DNA of 28,681 nt from assembly GCA_035293965.1 (NCBI GenBank), contig DATGLW010000085.1:1-28681 (forward strand), read 5' to 3'. The first letter of the stretch is position 1. The number at the start of each line of letters is the position of its first letter. A program made the translations under genes and the position numbers. The notes under the pieces were generated by a model that ran no database searches, had not been told where the DNA came from, and was given only the letters and a program-made list of their open reading frames with translations. This document shows positions 7,761 to 16,239 of this stretch, in pieces. The stretch is from DATGLW01 sp035293965 (lineage in GTDB: Bacteria > Actinomycetota > Acidimicrobiia > Acidimicrobiales > RAAP-2).

Positions 7761-8846
7761 CTACCGGCTCCCGCCCACGGCAGCCAAGGCGGCGTCCGTC
7801 TCCTCGACGAGGCGGGCCACCAGCTCGCCAGCAGGCAGCTCGCGCCCCCTCGCCACCCCCTCCCCGGCCCAGAGCGAGAGGAAGTCGGCCCTGCCGAGCT
7901 CGGCGGCCTGGCGACGGAGGTCCCTTGTCAGCGCGTTCATCACCGGGTAGGGCGGCAGGTCGGTGGCCGCCGCCAGGTCGCGGGCCATCCGGTTCGCGAG
8001 GCCCCGCGCGGGCTTCCCCGAGAAGGCGCTCGTGAGGACGGTGGCACCGTCGGCGGCCGCCAGGGCCTGGCGGTAGGGCGCGCTCGTGCCCGCTTCGGGG
8101 CAACGCAGGAAGGCGGTGCCCAGCTGGGCTCCCGCTGCGCCGAGGGCGAGGGCGGCGGCGACGCCCCGACCGTCCATGATGCCCCCGGCGGCCAGCACCG
8201 GCAGCCCGGCGGCGTCGGCCACGTCCGGTACGAGCGCCGCCAGCCCGACGAGGCCGGTGGCGACGTCGCCGGCGAAGGTTCCCCGATGCCCGCCGGCCTC
8301 CGCGCCCTGGGCACACAACACGTCGGCGCCGGCGTCGCGGGCGGCGCGAGCCTCGGCGACATTGGTGACGGTCGCCACGACGAGGGAGCCGGCGCCGTGC
8401 AGGGCGTCGGTCACCGCCCGGCTTGGGGCGCCGAAGGTGAAGCTCACGAGGGGCACGCGCGCCTCGAGGACGGCGGCGAGCTGCTCGTCGAAGGGCTCGG
8501 CGAAGTGGTCGGGCGGGTCCCCCTCCTCGAGGCCGAGCTCCCGGCGGTAGGGGGCGAGGATGCGCCAGGCGGCGGCGATCTGCTCAGGGCTCACCTGGAC
8601 GGGTGTGTCCACGAACAGGTTGACGGCGAAGGGCTTGGCGGTCAGGCGCCGCACGGCCGCCACCTCGGCGCGGATGGCGCTCGGGCTGGCGTAGCCGACG
8701 CCGAGGGAGCCCAGGCCGCCCGCTTCGCTCACCGCTGCCGCGAGCTCCGGGGTCGACGGCCCGCCGGCCAAGGGAGCGAGGACGATCGGCAGCGCCACGC
8801 CCGTCGCCCTCGTGAAGGGGGTGTCCGTCCAGGCCCGGGTCGTCAT
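7761..8846 (-). CDS. Nitronate monooxygenase-like FMN oxidoreductase
   Basis: 361 residues. The ATG at 8846 has AAGGAG 10 bases upstream. The fold is the NMO/2-nitropropane dioxygenase TIM barrel: PIVLAPLAGGPSTPELAAAV at the N-terminus, GGLGSLGVGY, then the family signature AQGAEAGGHRG with the catalytic-type His187, and VLAAGGIMDGRGVAAALALGA for phosphate binding of FMN. Members oxidise alkyl nitronates; many relatives next to catabolic genes probably act on enoyl or enone substrates instead. It faces the LLM oxidoreductase and diverges from the SDR at 9233. Confidence 0.9.
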   Translation of the reverse strand: MTTRAWTDTPFTRATGVALPIVLAPLAGGPSTPELAAAVSEAGGLGSLGVGYASPSAIRAEVAAVRRLTAKPFAVNLFVDTPVQVSPEQIAAAWRILAPYRRELGLEEGDPPDHFAEPFDEQLAAVLEARVPLVSFTFGAPSRAVTDALHGAGSLVVATVTNVAEARAARDAGADVLCAQGAEAGGHRGTFAGDVATGLVGLAALVPDVADAAGLPVLAAGGIMDGRGVAAALALGAAGAQLGTAFLRCPEAGTSAPYRQALAAADGATVLTSAFSGKPARGLANRMARDLAAATDLPPYPVMNALTRDLRRQAAELGRADFLSLWAGEGVARGRELPAGELVARLVEETDAALAAVGGSR

Positions 8847-9232
8847 CGGCGTGCTCCTTGCGTCGCGGGCCGGTCGCCTACGGCGTCTCGATCGAGAGGT
8901 CCGGATCGGCAGCGGGTCGCACCCGTCTCTCGCACCTGGCCGCCGGGCGAAGTCCACCTGGGCGCGGCCCGCGCAGACGTCGGGTGGCACGAATCCATCG
9001 TGAGGCAATCGTAGGAGCGGTGCCGTCGTGGCCCTGTCGTCCACGTCGGGCCGCTCGCCGCCCTGCCCACCGTGGGCGTCGGTCGTCGTCCACTTCTGGC
9101 CACTGGCGCACTACCACCGCCGTGACGTCGCTCGGCGGCCACCCGCTGCGGGCGGGATGCCCGTGCCGCCGCCGGGGCGGGGTCAGGTCACGCCTCGGCG
9201 GCGCGGCGGGCCGCTGGGCTAGAACTGCGGCC
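8847..9232. promoter_or_regulatory. Divergent control region with a 12-bp palindrome
   Basis: A 386-base gap separates the divergent NMO and SDR starts. TCTCGATCGAGA at 8886-8897 is a perfect palindrome 40 bases upstream of the NMO start and could be an operator. At the other end TAGAAC (9220-9225) ends 7 bases before the SDR ATG. No gene is supported inside. Confidence 0.4.
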
Positions 9233-9979
9233 ATGGCTGCCCGGTTCGACTCGAAGGTTGCGCTCGTGACGGGCGCGGGCTCCGGCATCGGCCGGGCCGT
9301 CGCGCTCCGGCTCGCCGAGGAGGGGGCGGCCGTCTTCGGCGTGGACGTCGACGAGGGTCGGCTCCAGGAGACAAAGCGCCTGGCGAGCGGCATGGTCTCG
9401 CTGCACCAGGCCGACCTCGCCGAACCCTCCGCGTGCAGCGCGGCCGTGCGGGCCTGCGTCGAGGAGCTCGGCCGGTTGGACGTGCTCGGCAACGTCGCCG
9501 GGATCTACGTCGCCGGGCACGTCGAGGACATGTCGCTCGAGCAGTACCGGCGCGTCATGGCCGTCAACCTCGACGCCTACTTCTTCCTCGCCCAGGCCGC
9601 CATCCCCCACCTGCTCGAGACCGGCGGCAATATCGTCAACATCGCGTCGAACGCAGCCCTCCAGGGCGTCCCCTATTCCGTCGCCTACTGCATGAGCAAG
9701 GGCGGGGTCCTCCAGCTCACCCGGTCGCTGGCGGTCGAGTTTCTCAAGCGTCCGCTGCGGGTGAACGCCATCGCCCCTGCCGGGACGAACACGAACATCG
9801 CCGCTTCGACCCAGTTCCCGGCCGACGCCGACGTCGACCTGCTGACCCGCATGGCCGGTCTGCGCGGCATGGCCGAACCTGAAGAGATCGCCGCCCTGTT
9901 CGCCTTCCTTGCGTCCGACGAGGCGCGCTCGATCACCGGCGCCGTCTTCAGCGTCGACAACGGCCTCACCGCGTCCTGA
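9233..9979 (+). CDS. Short-chain dehydrogenase/reductase (SDR)
   Basis: 248 residues, classical SDR length. The cofactor motif TGAGSGIGRA starts at about residue 14. The acidic residue after the second strand (VDVDEGR) points to NAD(H). The NVAG structural motif, the catalytic Ser in NIASNA and YCMSK (Tyr and Lys) are all present, with the normal Ser-Tyr spacing of 13. The C-terminal ITGAVFSVDNGLTAS is typical. No Shine-Dalgarno is seen, but TAGAAC ends 7 bases before the ATG, so a leaderless transcript is likely. It probably oxidises a secondary alcohol or reduces a ketone. It lies upstream of an amidohydrolase on the same strand, separated by a repeat-rich gap. Confidence 0.9.
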   Translation: MAARFDSKVALVTGAGSGIGRAVALRLAEEGAAVFGVDVDEGRLQETKRLASGMVSLHQADLAEPSACSAAVRACVEELGRLDVLGNVAGIYVAGHVEDMSLEQYRRVMAVNLDAYFFLAQAAIPHLLETGGNIVNIASNAALQGVPYSVAYCMSKGGVLQLTRSLAVEFLKRPLRVNAIAPAGTNTNIAASTQFPADADVDLLTRMAGLRGMAEPEEIAALFAFLASDEARSITGAVFSVDNGLTAS

Positions 9980-10050
9980 CTGCGCAGGCGGGGCGCAGGT
10001 AGCTGGCTCTTCTCCCACTGGCGCCGCCGGCGGTGCCGATCTGTGCCTTC

Positions 10051-10163
10051 CCGAGCCGAGCCGAGCCGGGCGTGCCCGAGCCGGGCCGAGCCGGGCCGAG
10101 CCGAGCGGGGCCGAGCCGGGCCGAGCCGCGCCGAGCGGGGCCGAGCCGGGCGTGCCCGAGCCG
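10051..10163. repeat. GAGCC-type low-complexity tandem repeat
   Basis: The 365-base gap 9980-10344 is filled in its middle by variants of CCGAGCCGGG with a period near 5 and 10. A 23-base unit beginning CCGAGCCGGGCGTGCC occurs at 10061 and again at 10141, and CCGAGCGGGGCCGAGCCGGG occurs at 10101 and 10131. Open frames through it encode only Arg/Pro/Ala/Gly/Ser repeats without a start site and are not genes. Confidence 0.85.
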
Positions 10164-10344
10164 CCTGGCAGGGATCGCAGCGCGACGCTGCGGAACCCGG
10201 CGTCGTCAGGCCGGGCAGGGATGCGCCCTTGAATGGCGGATGGGCCCCGGGTAGGGTCCGCTCCAGCGGCCCCTGTTGCCGGCAGGTACGGCCCGTCGGA
10301 CCGGCCTCGGACGCCTGAGGGGCACGACGCAGGAGGGTTGAGGC

Positions 10345-11637
10345 ATGCGTGTCGAGGACATGGTTCTCATCAGCACCGATGACCACGTGGTGGAGCCGCC
10401 GTCCATGAGCGACTACTTCCGCGACCACGTGCCGGCCAAGTTCAAGGACCGGGTACCCCGCGTGGTCCGCCGCGAGGACGGCACCGACGCCTGGCTGATC
10501 GAGGGCAAGGAGATCTCCACCTTCGGTCTCAACGCCGTCCAGGGACGGCCCCGCGAGGACTGGGGGAGCGATCCGGCGTGCTTCGACCAGGTCCGGCCGG
10601 GCACGTACGACATCCACGAGCGCGTGCGCGACATGAACGTCAACGGCGTGCTCGCCTCGCTGTGCTTCCCCTCCTGGCCGGGCATCGCAGGTCAGTTCTT
10701 CGTGGCCAGCGAGGACAAGGAGTTCGCCGGGGCGATGATCCGGGCCTACAACGACTGGCACATCGACGAGTGGTGCGGCCCCTACCCCGGTCGCTTCATC
10801 CCCATCGCCATCTCCGGGTTCCCCCTCGGTGCCGAGTGGATGGCGGAGGAGATCCGCCGCATGGCGGGCCGCGGGTGCCACGCGGTGTCCCTCCACCCCG
10901 AGACGTACCGAGCCGGGTTCCCGGACTACCACGGCGACGAATGGGACCCGGCCTGGCAGGCTTGCGAGGAGACCGGCACCGTGATGGTGTTCCACTTCGG
11001 CGGCGCCCCGAACTTCATGCCCCGCTCGCCCTTCGACGTGATCCCGCACGTGATGCCCTTCCAGACGGCCATCTTCGCGGCCGAGCTGCTGTGGTCGCCG
11101 ATCATGCGCAAGTTCCCCGGCGTCCGTCTCGCTCTCGCCGAAGGCGGCATCGGCTGGATGCCGTACTTCCTGGAGAAGGCCGACTTCGTCTACGACCACC
11201 ACCACCGCTGGACCGGGGCGGACTTCGGCGAGAAGTTGCCGTCCCAGGTCTTCCGCGAGCACGTGCAAGGGTGCTTCATCGACGACGAGACCGGCCTCCG
11301 CAATCGCGAGCAGATCGGCATCGACATGATCACCTGGGAGTGCGACTATCCGCACTCCGACTCGACCTGGCCCCAGGCGCCCGAGACCCTCATGAAGTCG
11401 CTGGTGGCCGCCGGCCTGACCGACGAGGAGATCGAAAAGGTGACCTGGGAGAACGCAGCCCGGTGGTACCGGTTCGATCCCTTCGCGCACCGTGCCCGCA
11501 GCGAGGCCACGGTCGGCGCTCTGCGCGCCCAGGCTCAGGACGTCGACACCACGCCCCGCGAGTACGGCCCCCTCGACCACTCCCACGGGCTGAGCCACAA
11601 CGCGGGCCAGTTCATGGGCCAGCAGTCCCAGAGCTGA
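10345..11637 (+). CDS. Amidohydrolase family 2 (ACMSD-like) metal-dependent hydrolase or decarboxylase
   Basis: 430 residues. The ATG at 10345 has AGGAGG at 10331-10336. The protein is a TIM barrel of the amidohydrolase_2 family (relatives of aminocarboxymuconate-semialdehyde decarboxylase and other nonoxidative decarboxylases). Likely metal ligands and active-site residues: D12/D13-H14 in STDDHVVEPP, H217 in MVFHFGG, D334 in CDYPH with H337. The strand-1 motif is DDH instead of HxH, as in many actinobacterial relatives with SxDxHxxEPP. Possible reactions are decarboxylation or hydrolysis of a ring-derived acid. The C-terminal 50 residues (after about 380) extend beyond the barrel. A second member is at 18040. 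Confidence 0.88.
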   Translation: MRVEDMVLISTDDHVVEPPSMSDYFRDHVPAKFKDRVPRVVRREDGTDAWLIEGKEISTFGLNAVQGRPREDWGSDPACFDQVRPGTYDIHERVRDMNVNGVLASLCFPSWPGIAGQFFVASEDKEFAGAMIRAYNDWHIDEWCGPYPGRFIPIAISGFPLGAEWMAEEIRRMAGRGCHAVSLHPETYRAGFPDYHGDEWDPAWQACEETGTVMVFHFGGAPNFMPRSPFDVIPHVMPFQTAIFAAELLWSPIMRKFPGVRLALAEGGIGWMPYFLEKADFVYDHHHRWTGADFGEKLPSQVFREHVQGCFIDDETGLRNREQIGIDMITWECDYPHSDSTWPQAPETLMKSLVAAGLTDEEIEKVTWENAARWYRFDPFAHRARSEATVGALRAQAQDVDTTPREYGPLDHSHGLSHNAGQFMGQQSQS

Positions 11638-11769
11638 GCTGCCTCGGGCGGGTCGCCGCGGCCCTGCGCCGGCGATCCAGGCCGCCCGGCTGCTCGAGCG
11701 GGCAGGCAGCGTGAGCAGCCCGGCGCGAGCGGACCGCCTCGCCTGGCGCTTCGGGGCCTGCCGGTCAGG

Positions 11770-14238
11770 TCAGGGCTGGGCCCACTCCCCGACGATGCCG
11801 CGAGCTCGCAGGTCGTCGATCCGGTCGTCGTCGTAGCCGAGCTCGCGCAGGATCGCGCGCGTGTGGCCGCCGATGGTCTCTCCGGCACCGAGGCGCGAAC
11901 CCGATCGGGAGAGCCTGACCAGCTCGGTGGTGCGCACGTGCTCGCCGAAGATCGGGTGCGTCACGGTGGTGAGCCAGCCGTTCTGGTCGGCGACGCCCCC
12001 GGGCTCGAACATCGCGACCGCCAAGGCGCCGCCGTACGGGGCGACTTCGGCACAGCCGACCCCGGCGGCGCTCAGGTCCCGTTCCCACTCGGCTGCCGGG
12101 CGTTGCCCGAACACCTCGGCCAAGCGGGCCGTCAGGTCGGCGTCGTGGGACGATCGAGCCGAGGCCGTGGCAAAGCGTGGGTCGTCGAGACCGGCGCTGG
12201 CTGGCAGGGCGCGGCGCAACTTCTCCCACGCACGCTCGGTCGGGGCGCACAGCACGATCCAACGTCGGTCCGCCGCCTCGTAGAGGCGGTACATCGCGTG
12301 GAAGCCGTACCCGTCGGGGTCCGTCTCTACCGGAGGAGGCGCCCCCTCGTACTCGACCAGCGCGTCGGACATGATGTGGCCCATGGTCGAGAGCATCGAG
12401 GTGAGCGTGGCCTGCCCCCCATGGCCCCGGTCCCTGGCGTAGAGATCGAGGGCGAGCGCCACCGCCACGGCCAGGGCTGCGAAGCCGTCGGGGTGGCCCG
12501 AGGGTGTCCCGCCGAGCCGCACGGTCGCCTTCTTGATCTCCTCGATGGTGAGCTCGACCCCCTCGATGCCCCCTCCCCCGCACCGGGCGGCGAACCCGGA
12601 CCCGGCGGCGATCGTCGGGGCGAAGGCGGGACGGCGGCAGTAGGGGCCATCGATCCCGTAGCCCACCCCGTGGTGGTACATCACGTCGGGGTTCACCTGG
12701 AGCACGGTGTCGGCGTCGACTCCCATTCGCTCGGCCACTCCGCCCCGGTAGCAGTGGAGGACCAGGTCGGCGCGGCGCACCAGCTCGGCCAGGATCGCCC
12801 TCCCCTCCTCCGAGAAGGCGTTCACCGCGATGCTCTCCTTGCCCTGGGTGACCCGCACGCCCGCCGACTCGGGCATCGGCATGTTGAAGCGGATGGGGTC
12901 GCCGTCCAGGGGCTCCACCTTGATGACCCTGGCCCCGTGGTCCGCCAGCATGGTCGACCCGAAGGGCCCTGCGTAGAAGGTCCCGAGATCGAGGATGGTG
13001 ATCCCTTCCAGCGCGGGCCGGCCGATCGGGGGCACGCCGGCCGGTGCAGGGCGACGTGAGGGTTGGCGGGCCCGCAGCTCAGGGCCGTGGGCGTCGAGGG
13101 CGGGCACGGCCCCGCCAGCGGAGCCGGGTGTCGCGGACATCTTGACGAGCACGTTCATCTCGCGCACCCGGCCGATCCCCGCGTGCTCGACCTCGATCGC
13201 GTGGCGATCGTGGAGGATCTGGGGGTGGTCGAAGAGCTCCGCGTCGCGGCGGTAGATCTCGGCGAACACGTTGGGCTCGGCGTCGAAGACTGCCTGCCAC
13301 TCGGCCACGGTCCTGGATCGGACGGCCTCGAGCATGAGCGTCCACCACCGATCGCGCACGTCGTCGCTCGGGCTGTTCGGGGCATCGCGCCACTCGGGTT
13401 CTTCGAGCAGGTCCGCCAGGCCCAGCACGCGCACGAAGTCGTCGAACTGCCGGGGGGTCGCATGGGCGAACTGCAGCCACCGGCCGTCCTTGGTGTAGCC
13501 GTTGAGGAGGCCGAAGGAGAGCCACGTCGTGGGCACCGGGCGATCGAGGTTGGGGGCGCCGACCGCCGTGAAGGCGTCCGGGTAGCGGGAGGCCAGGATC
13601 TTCATGAAGTAGGACCAGGGGTCCTGGGCCAGCATCCCCTGGGCGAGGGTGGCGTCGACACGTTGACCGTGCCCGTGCCCGGTCCCTCCGTCGCGTTCGT
13701 GGAGGGCGATCAGGGTACCCTGGGCGGCCAGGAGGGCAGCCGCGTAGGTCGCCCCCAAGGGCACCGTCATCACCGGCTGGCCGACCCGGTGCGGCACGGT
13801 GTTGCCGTACATCGAGCCGGTCTTGGCCATGACCACGGCCTCGTAGGCCTTGAGGTGCGAGAAGGGCCCGTGGTGCCCGAACCCGGTGATCGAGGTGTAG
13901 ACGAGGCCGGGATTGTCGGAGCGCAGCTCCTCGTAGCCGAGGCCGAGGCGATCGGCCACCCCGGCACCGAAGGCCTCGATGACCACGTCGGCTCCGCTGG
14001 CAAGCCTGCGGGCGACCTCCAGGTCGGTCGGGTCGTGCAGGTCGAGGACGACGCTCTTCTTGCCCCGCAGGTAGAACGGGGCGGCGGCCATGGCCCGAAC
14101 CTGGCTGCCACCCGGCGGCTCGACCTGGATCACCTCGGCCCCGTAGTCGGCGAAGAGCAGCGACGTGTAGGCGCTGGCGACGTTGGAGGTCAGGTCGATC
14201 ACCACGAGCCCTCGCAGCGGTCCTCCGTTGGCACTCAT
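11770..14238 (-). CDS. Double-domain family III CoA-transferase (CaiB/BaiF type)
   Basis: 822 residues made of two CaiB/BaiF domains in tandem, about 1-395 and 405-822, joined by a Pro/Arg-rich linker. Family III enzymes move CoA between carboxylic acids through an aspartyl-CoA thioester. Domain 1 begins LRGLVVIDLTSN, has DYGAEVIQVEPPGG, and holds the expected catalytic Asp195 in GQRVDATLAQ. Domain 2 begins LEGITILDLGTFYAGPFGSTM, but at the matching place it reads GQATLTSML, with no acidic residue. The start ATG is at 14238; a GTG at 14244 with GAGGA upstream is possible. It probably activates a substrate acid to its CoA ester, fitting the catabolic neighbours. Its promoter region carries a palindromic operator. 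Confidence 0.9.
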   Translation of the reverse strand: MSANGGPLRGLVVIDLTSNVASAYTSLLFADYGAEVIQVEPPGGSQVRAMAAAPFYLRGKKSVVLDLHDPTDLEVARRLASGADVVIEAFGAGVADRLGLGYEELRSDNPGLVYTSITGFGHHGPFSHLKAYEAVVMAKTGSMYGNTVPHRVGQPVMTVPLGATYAAALLAAQGTLIALHERDGGTGHGHGQRVDATLAQGMLAQDPWSYFMKILASRYPDAFTAVGAPNLDRPVPTTWLSFGLLNGYTKDGRWLQFAHATPRQFDDFVRVLGLADLLEEPEWRDAPNSPSDDVRDRWWTLMLEAVRSRTVAEWQAVFDAEPNVFAEIYRRDAELFDHPQILHDRHAIEVEHAGIGRVREMNVLVKMSATPGSAGGAVPALDAHGPELRARQPSRRPAPAGVPPIGRPALEGITILDLGTFYAGPFGSTMLADHGARVIKVEPLDGDPIRFNMPMPESAGVRVTQGKESIAVNAFSEEGRAILAELVRRADLVLHCYRGGVAERMGVDADTVLQVNPDVMYHHGVGYGIDGPYCRRPAFAPTIAAGSGFAARCGGGGIEGVELTIEEIKKATVRLGGTPSGHPDGFAALAVAVALALDLYARDRGHGGQATLTSMLSTMGHIMSDALVEYEGAPPPVETDPDGYGFHAMYRLYEAADRRWIVLCAPTERAWEKLRRALPASAGLDDPRFATASARSSHDADLTARLAEVFGQRPAAEWERDLSAAGVGCAEVAPYGGALAVAMFEPGGVADQNGWLTTVTHPIFGEHVRTTELVRLSRSGSRLGAGETIGGHTRAILRELGYDDDRIDDLRARGIVGEWAQP

Positions 14239-14373
14239 GTTCACCGACCACATCCTCGAGCGAGCCGCTCTGCGGCACCGTCTGGTCTGGGGCTGGACGA
14301 CGCAACGCCGGGGCTGCGCCGGCACGGGCCAGGTCCGTCGCCGAACGGCACGGGCAGCCACAGGGCCGCGGCA

Positions 14374-14413
14374 TGTTTGCAAACACTGTATCCGGCTGCC
14401 GGCGCAACGACAA
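14374..14413 (-). promoter_or_regulatory. Promoter and palindromic operator of the CoA-transferase gene
   Basis: On the minus strand TTGTCG (14413-14408), a 17-base spacer and TACAGT (14390-14385) form a promoter upstream of the CoA-transferase, with the start codon about 140 bases further on. The perfect 12-bp palindrome TGTTTGCAAACA (14374-14385) touches the -10 and covers the start point, where a repressor would block transcription. The TetR gene ends 65 bases upstream and is the obvious candidate. Confidence 0.55.
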
Positions 14414-14477
14414 CGAGCGCGCGCGACAGCTCGGGCGTCCTGGCGGCGGACGGGCCCGGCGCGTGCGCAGCCGCGCT

Positions 14478-15137
14478 CTACTCGGCTGTCGACTCGCGCT
14501 GCTCCCGCCAGCCCAGGGCCGGCAGGCAGAAGCGCAGTACATGGTCGAGGGCTGCTTGTCGCGACAGTCCGAACCGCCCATCGAGGGCCCAGGACCACGC
14601 CTGGCTCGTCAGGGCATGGATCGCCAGCGCGTCGCGCTCGGGCACGGTTGCCGGAAAGGTGCCATCCTTCTTCCCCGCGCGCAGTGTCGCGATGAGAGGC
14701 TCGGTCATCACCGCCGTGGCGTACTGTTCTTCTTCGTCAGACCCCCGCGCCCGCCGCGTGAGCTCGGCGCGGATCATCGCCACCCGGCGGGCCCGCCGCG
14801 CGTCGTAGCCGAAGCTGAGGAGCTCGTCGATCCAGGCCTCGAGGGCACCCCGAGGCGTGGCTGCCGCGGCGACCCGATCGGCGAGGTTCCTGGCCGCCCG
14901 TTCGGCGTCGCGGCGGTAGATCGCCTTCAGGAGGTCGTCCTTGGACTGGAAATGCCGGTAGAAGGATCGGGTGGAGAGCCCGGCCTCCGCCAGGATGTCC
15001 TGCACGGTGGCTGAGGCGTAGGCGTTGCGGCGCATGACGGCCGTCGTGGCGTCGAGCAGCATCTTGATCTCGGCATCGTCGACGAACCGGCGCGGCCGGC
15101 CGGCACCCCGGCCAGAGGGGCTCTTCGAAACGACCAT
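14478..15137 (-). CDS. TetR-family transcriptional regulator
   Basis: 219 residues. An N-terminal Arg/Gly-rich arm (GRGAGRPRRF) is followed by the TetR DNA-binding domain at about 22-70, with the helix-turn-helix TVQDILAEAGLSTRSFYRHF and the trailing SKDDLLKAIYRRD. The remainder is the helical ligand-binding and dimer domain. Members usually repress nearby genes until a small ligand, often an acyl-CoA, binds. The ATG at 15137 has no ribosome site, but CATAAC (15151-15146) ends 8 bases before it, suggesting a leaderless message. It precedes the CoA-transferase on the same strand; the palindrome at 14374 lies between them. Confidence 0.93.
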   Translation of the reverse strand: MVVSKSPSGRGAGRPRRFVDDAEIKMLLDATTAVMRRNAYASATVQDILAEAGLSTRSFYRHFQSKDDLLKAIYRRDAERAARNLADRVAAAATPRGALEAWIDELLSFGYDARRARRVAMIRAELTRRARGSDEEEQYATAVMTEPLIATLRAGKKDGTFPATVPERDALAIHALTSQAWSWALDGRFGLSRQAALDHVLRFCLPALGWREQRESTAE

Positions 15138-15230
15138 GCGGCAAGGTTATGCGAGCCAGCCCTGCCGACCCGGCGAGCCGGCCCGTCGAGCGGTCGGCGG
15201 GCGCCCCGGGCCAGGGCAACGGGCAAGCCG

Positions 15231-15253
15231 GCCCGAGCTGCCTCAGCTCGGGC
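15231..15253. terminator. GC-rich hairpin, possible terminator of the SDR gene
   Basis: GCCCGAGCTG and CAGCTCGGGC form a perfect 10-bp stem with the loop CCT. It lies 83 bases downstream of the minus-strand SDR stop and 94 bases upstream of the TetR start. There is no T tract on either side. Confidence 0.5.
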
Positions 15254-15335
15254 CCGAGGGGGCATGCAGCGCGCCAGCATGACCGGAAGAGCCGGACCTC
15301 TGCGCGGCGCTCCTCGGGCTCCCCGGTGCCGGGCC

Positions 15336-16133
15336 TTACGCGCCGCCCTCGACGAAGGAGGAGGCCCGCAGGATGGTCCCCGTGTAGGCGAGGGGGTCCT
15401 CGGAAGTGAGCACCGAGAGGATCGCGCGCACGGGCACGTCCATCGGTATGGCGGCCGCAGGGTCGACCGCGCCCCGCTCACCCATCAGCTCCACGAGCTC
15501 GGTCCTGGTGAAGCCCGGGTCGACCGCCACGACCGCCACGCCGTACGCGCGGAGCTCGGAGGCGATGACGTTCCCGAGGCGGTTCAGCGCTGCCTTGCTG
15601 GCGGCGTAGGCGATCCTCTCGCCGATGCGAACGGCGCCCGAGGGCATCGCGGCACCGCCCGGTGCGGTGAGGTCACCTGCACCCGAGGTCATGTTGACGA
15701 TCACGCCACCGCCACGCTCGCGCATCGAGGGCAGCACGGCCTGGATGAGGAAGAACGGTGCATGGAGGTTGGTGTCGAACTGGCGGAGCCAGTCCTCCCT
15801 CGACAGGTCACCGACGGCGGGGGTGCCGCCCGAGGTGTCCGCGGCGTTGTTCACGAGCACGTCGACGCCGCCGTAGCGGTCCACTGCCGAGCGGACCAGG
15901 TGCTCGATGTCGCCGACGTCGGTCAGGTCGGTGCGCACTGCCAGGGCGCTCCCGCCCGCGGCCTCGACGGCCGCGACCGTCTCGCCGATGGTGCCCGGCA
16001 GCCGGCGGTGGGGATCAGCCGTCCTGGCGGCCACGACCACGTTGGCGCCGCGGCGACCCAGCTCGATCGCGAGCTGCTTGCCGATGCCCCGGCTGGCGCC
16101 GGTGACGATCGCGGTCTTGGCGTTCAGCTCCAA
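15336..16133 (-). CDS. Short-chain dehydrogenase/reductase (SDR) with an active-site loop insertion
   Basis: 265 residues. The start is TTG at 16133, with a doubled AGGAG just upstream (AGGAGAGGAGCCCCG). TGASRGIGKQ near residue 11 binds the nicotinamide cofactor, and VVAARTADPHRR after strand 2 suggests NADP(H). NNAAD and YAASK (catalytic Tyr and Lys) are intact. The Ser of NMTSGAG lies about 26 residues before the Tyr instead of about 13, because of an insertion rich in Gly, Ala and Pro (LTAPGGAAMPSGAVRIGE). The active-site mouth should therefore differ from a standard SDR. It is on the same strand as the binding-protein gene upstream (gap 106 bases). Substrate unknown. Confidence 0.9.
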   Translation of the reverse strand: MELNAKTAIVTGASRGIGKQLAIELGRRGANVVVAARTADPHRRLPGTIGETVAAVEAAGGSALAVRTDLTDVGDIEHLVRSAVDRYGGVDVLVNNAADTSGGTPAVGDLSREDWLRQFDTNLHAPFFLIQAVLPSMRERGGGVIVNMTSGAGDLTAPGGAAMPSGAVRIGERIAYAASKAALNRLGNVIASELRAYGVAVVAVDPGFTRTELVELMGERGAVDPAAAIPMDVPVRAILSVLTSEDPLAYTGTILRASSFVEGGA

Positions 16134-16239
16134 CGGGGCTCCTCTCCTGCCTGCGGATTGCCGGCCTGCGTGCCACCCGAGTCGACACGGCGCGCCGGCA
16201 CTGTGGGCGGATCGGGCGTCGTGGTGGCCGGACCGGGCG

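Noticed and set aside
10051..10163. CRISPR-like array
   Set aside because: Units are only 5-10 bases long, without unique spacers.
9909..10318. Arg/Pro/Ala/Glu repeat proteins encoded by the GAGCC tract
   Set aside because: All three plus frames are open because of the repeat itself. No start signal or protein family supports them.
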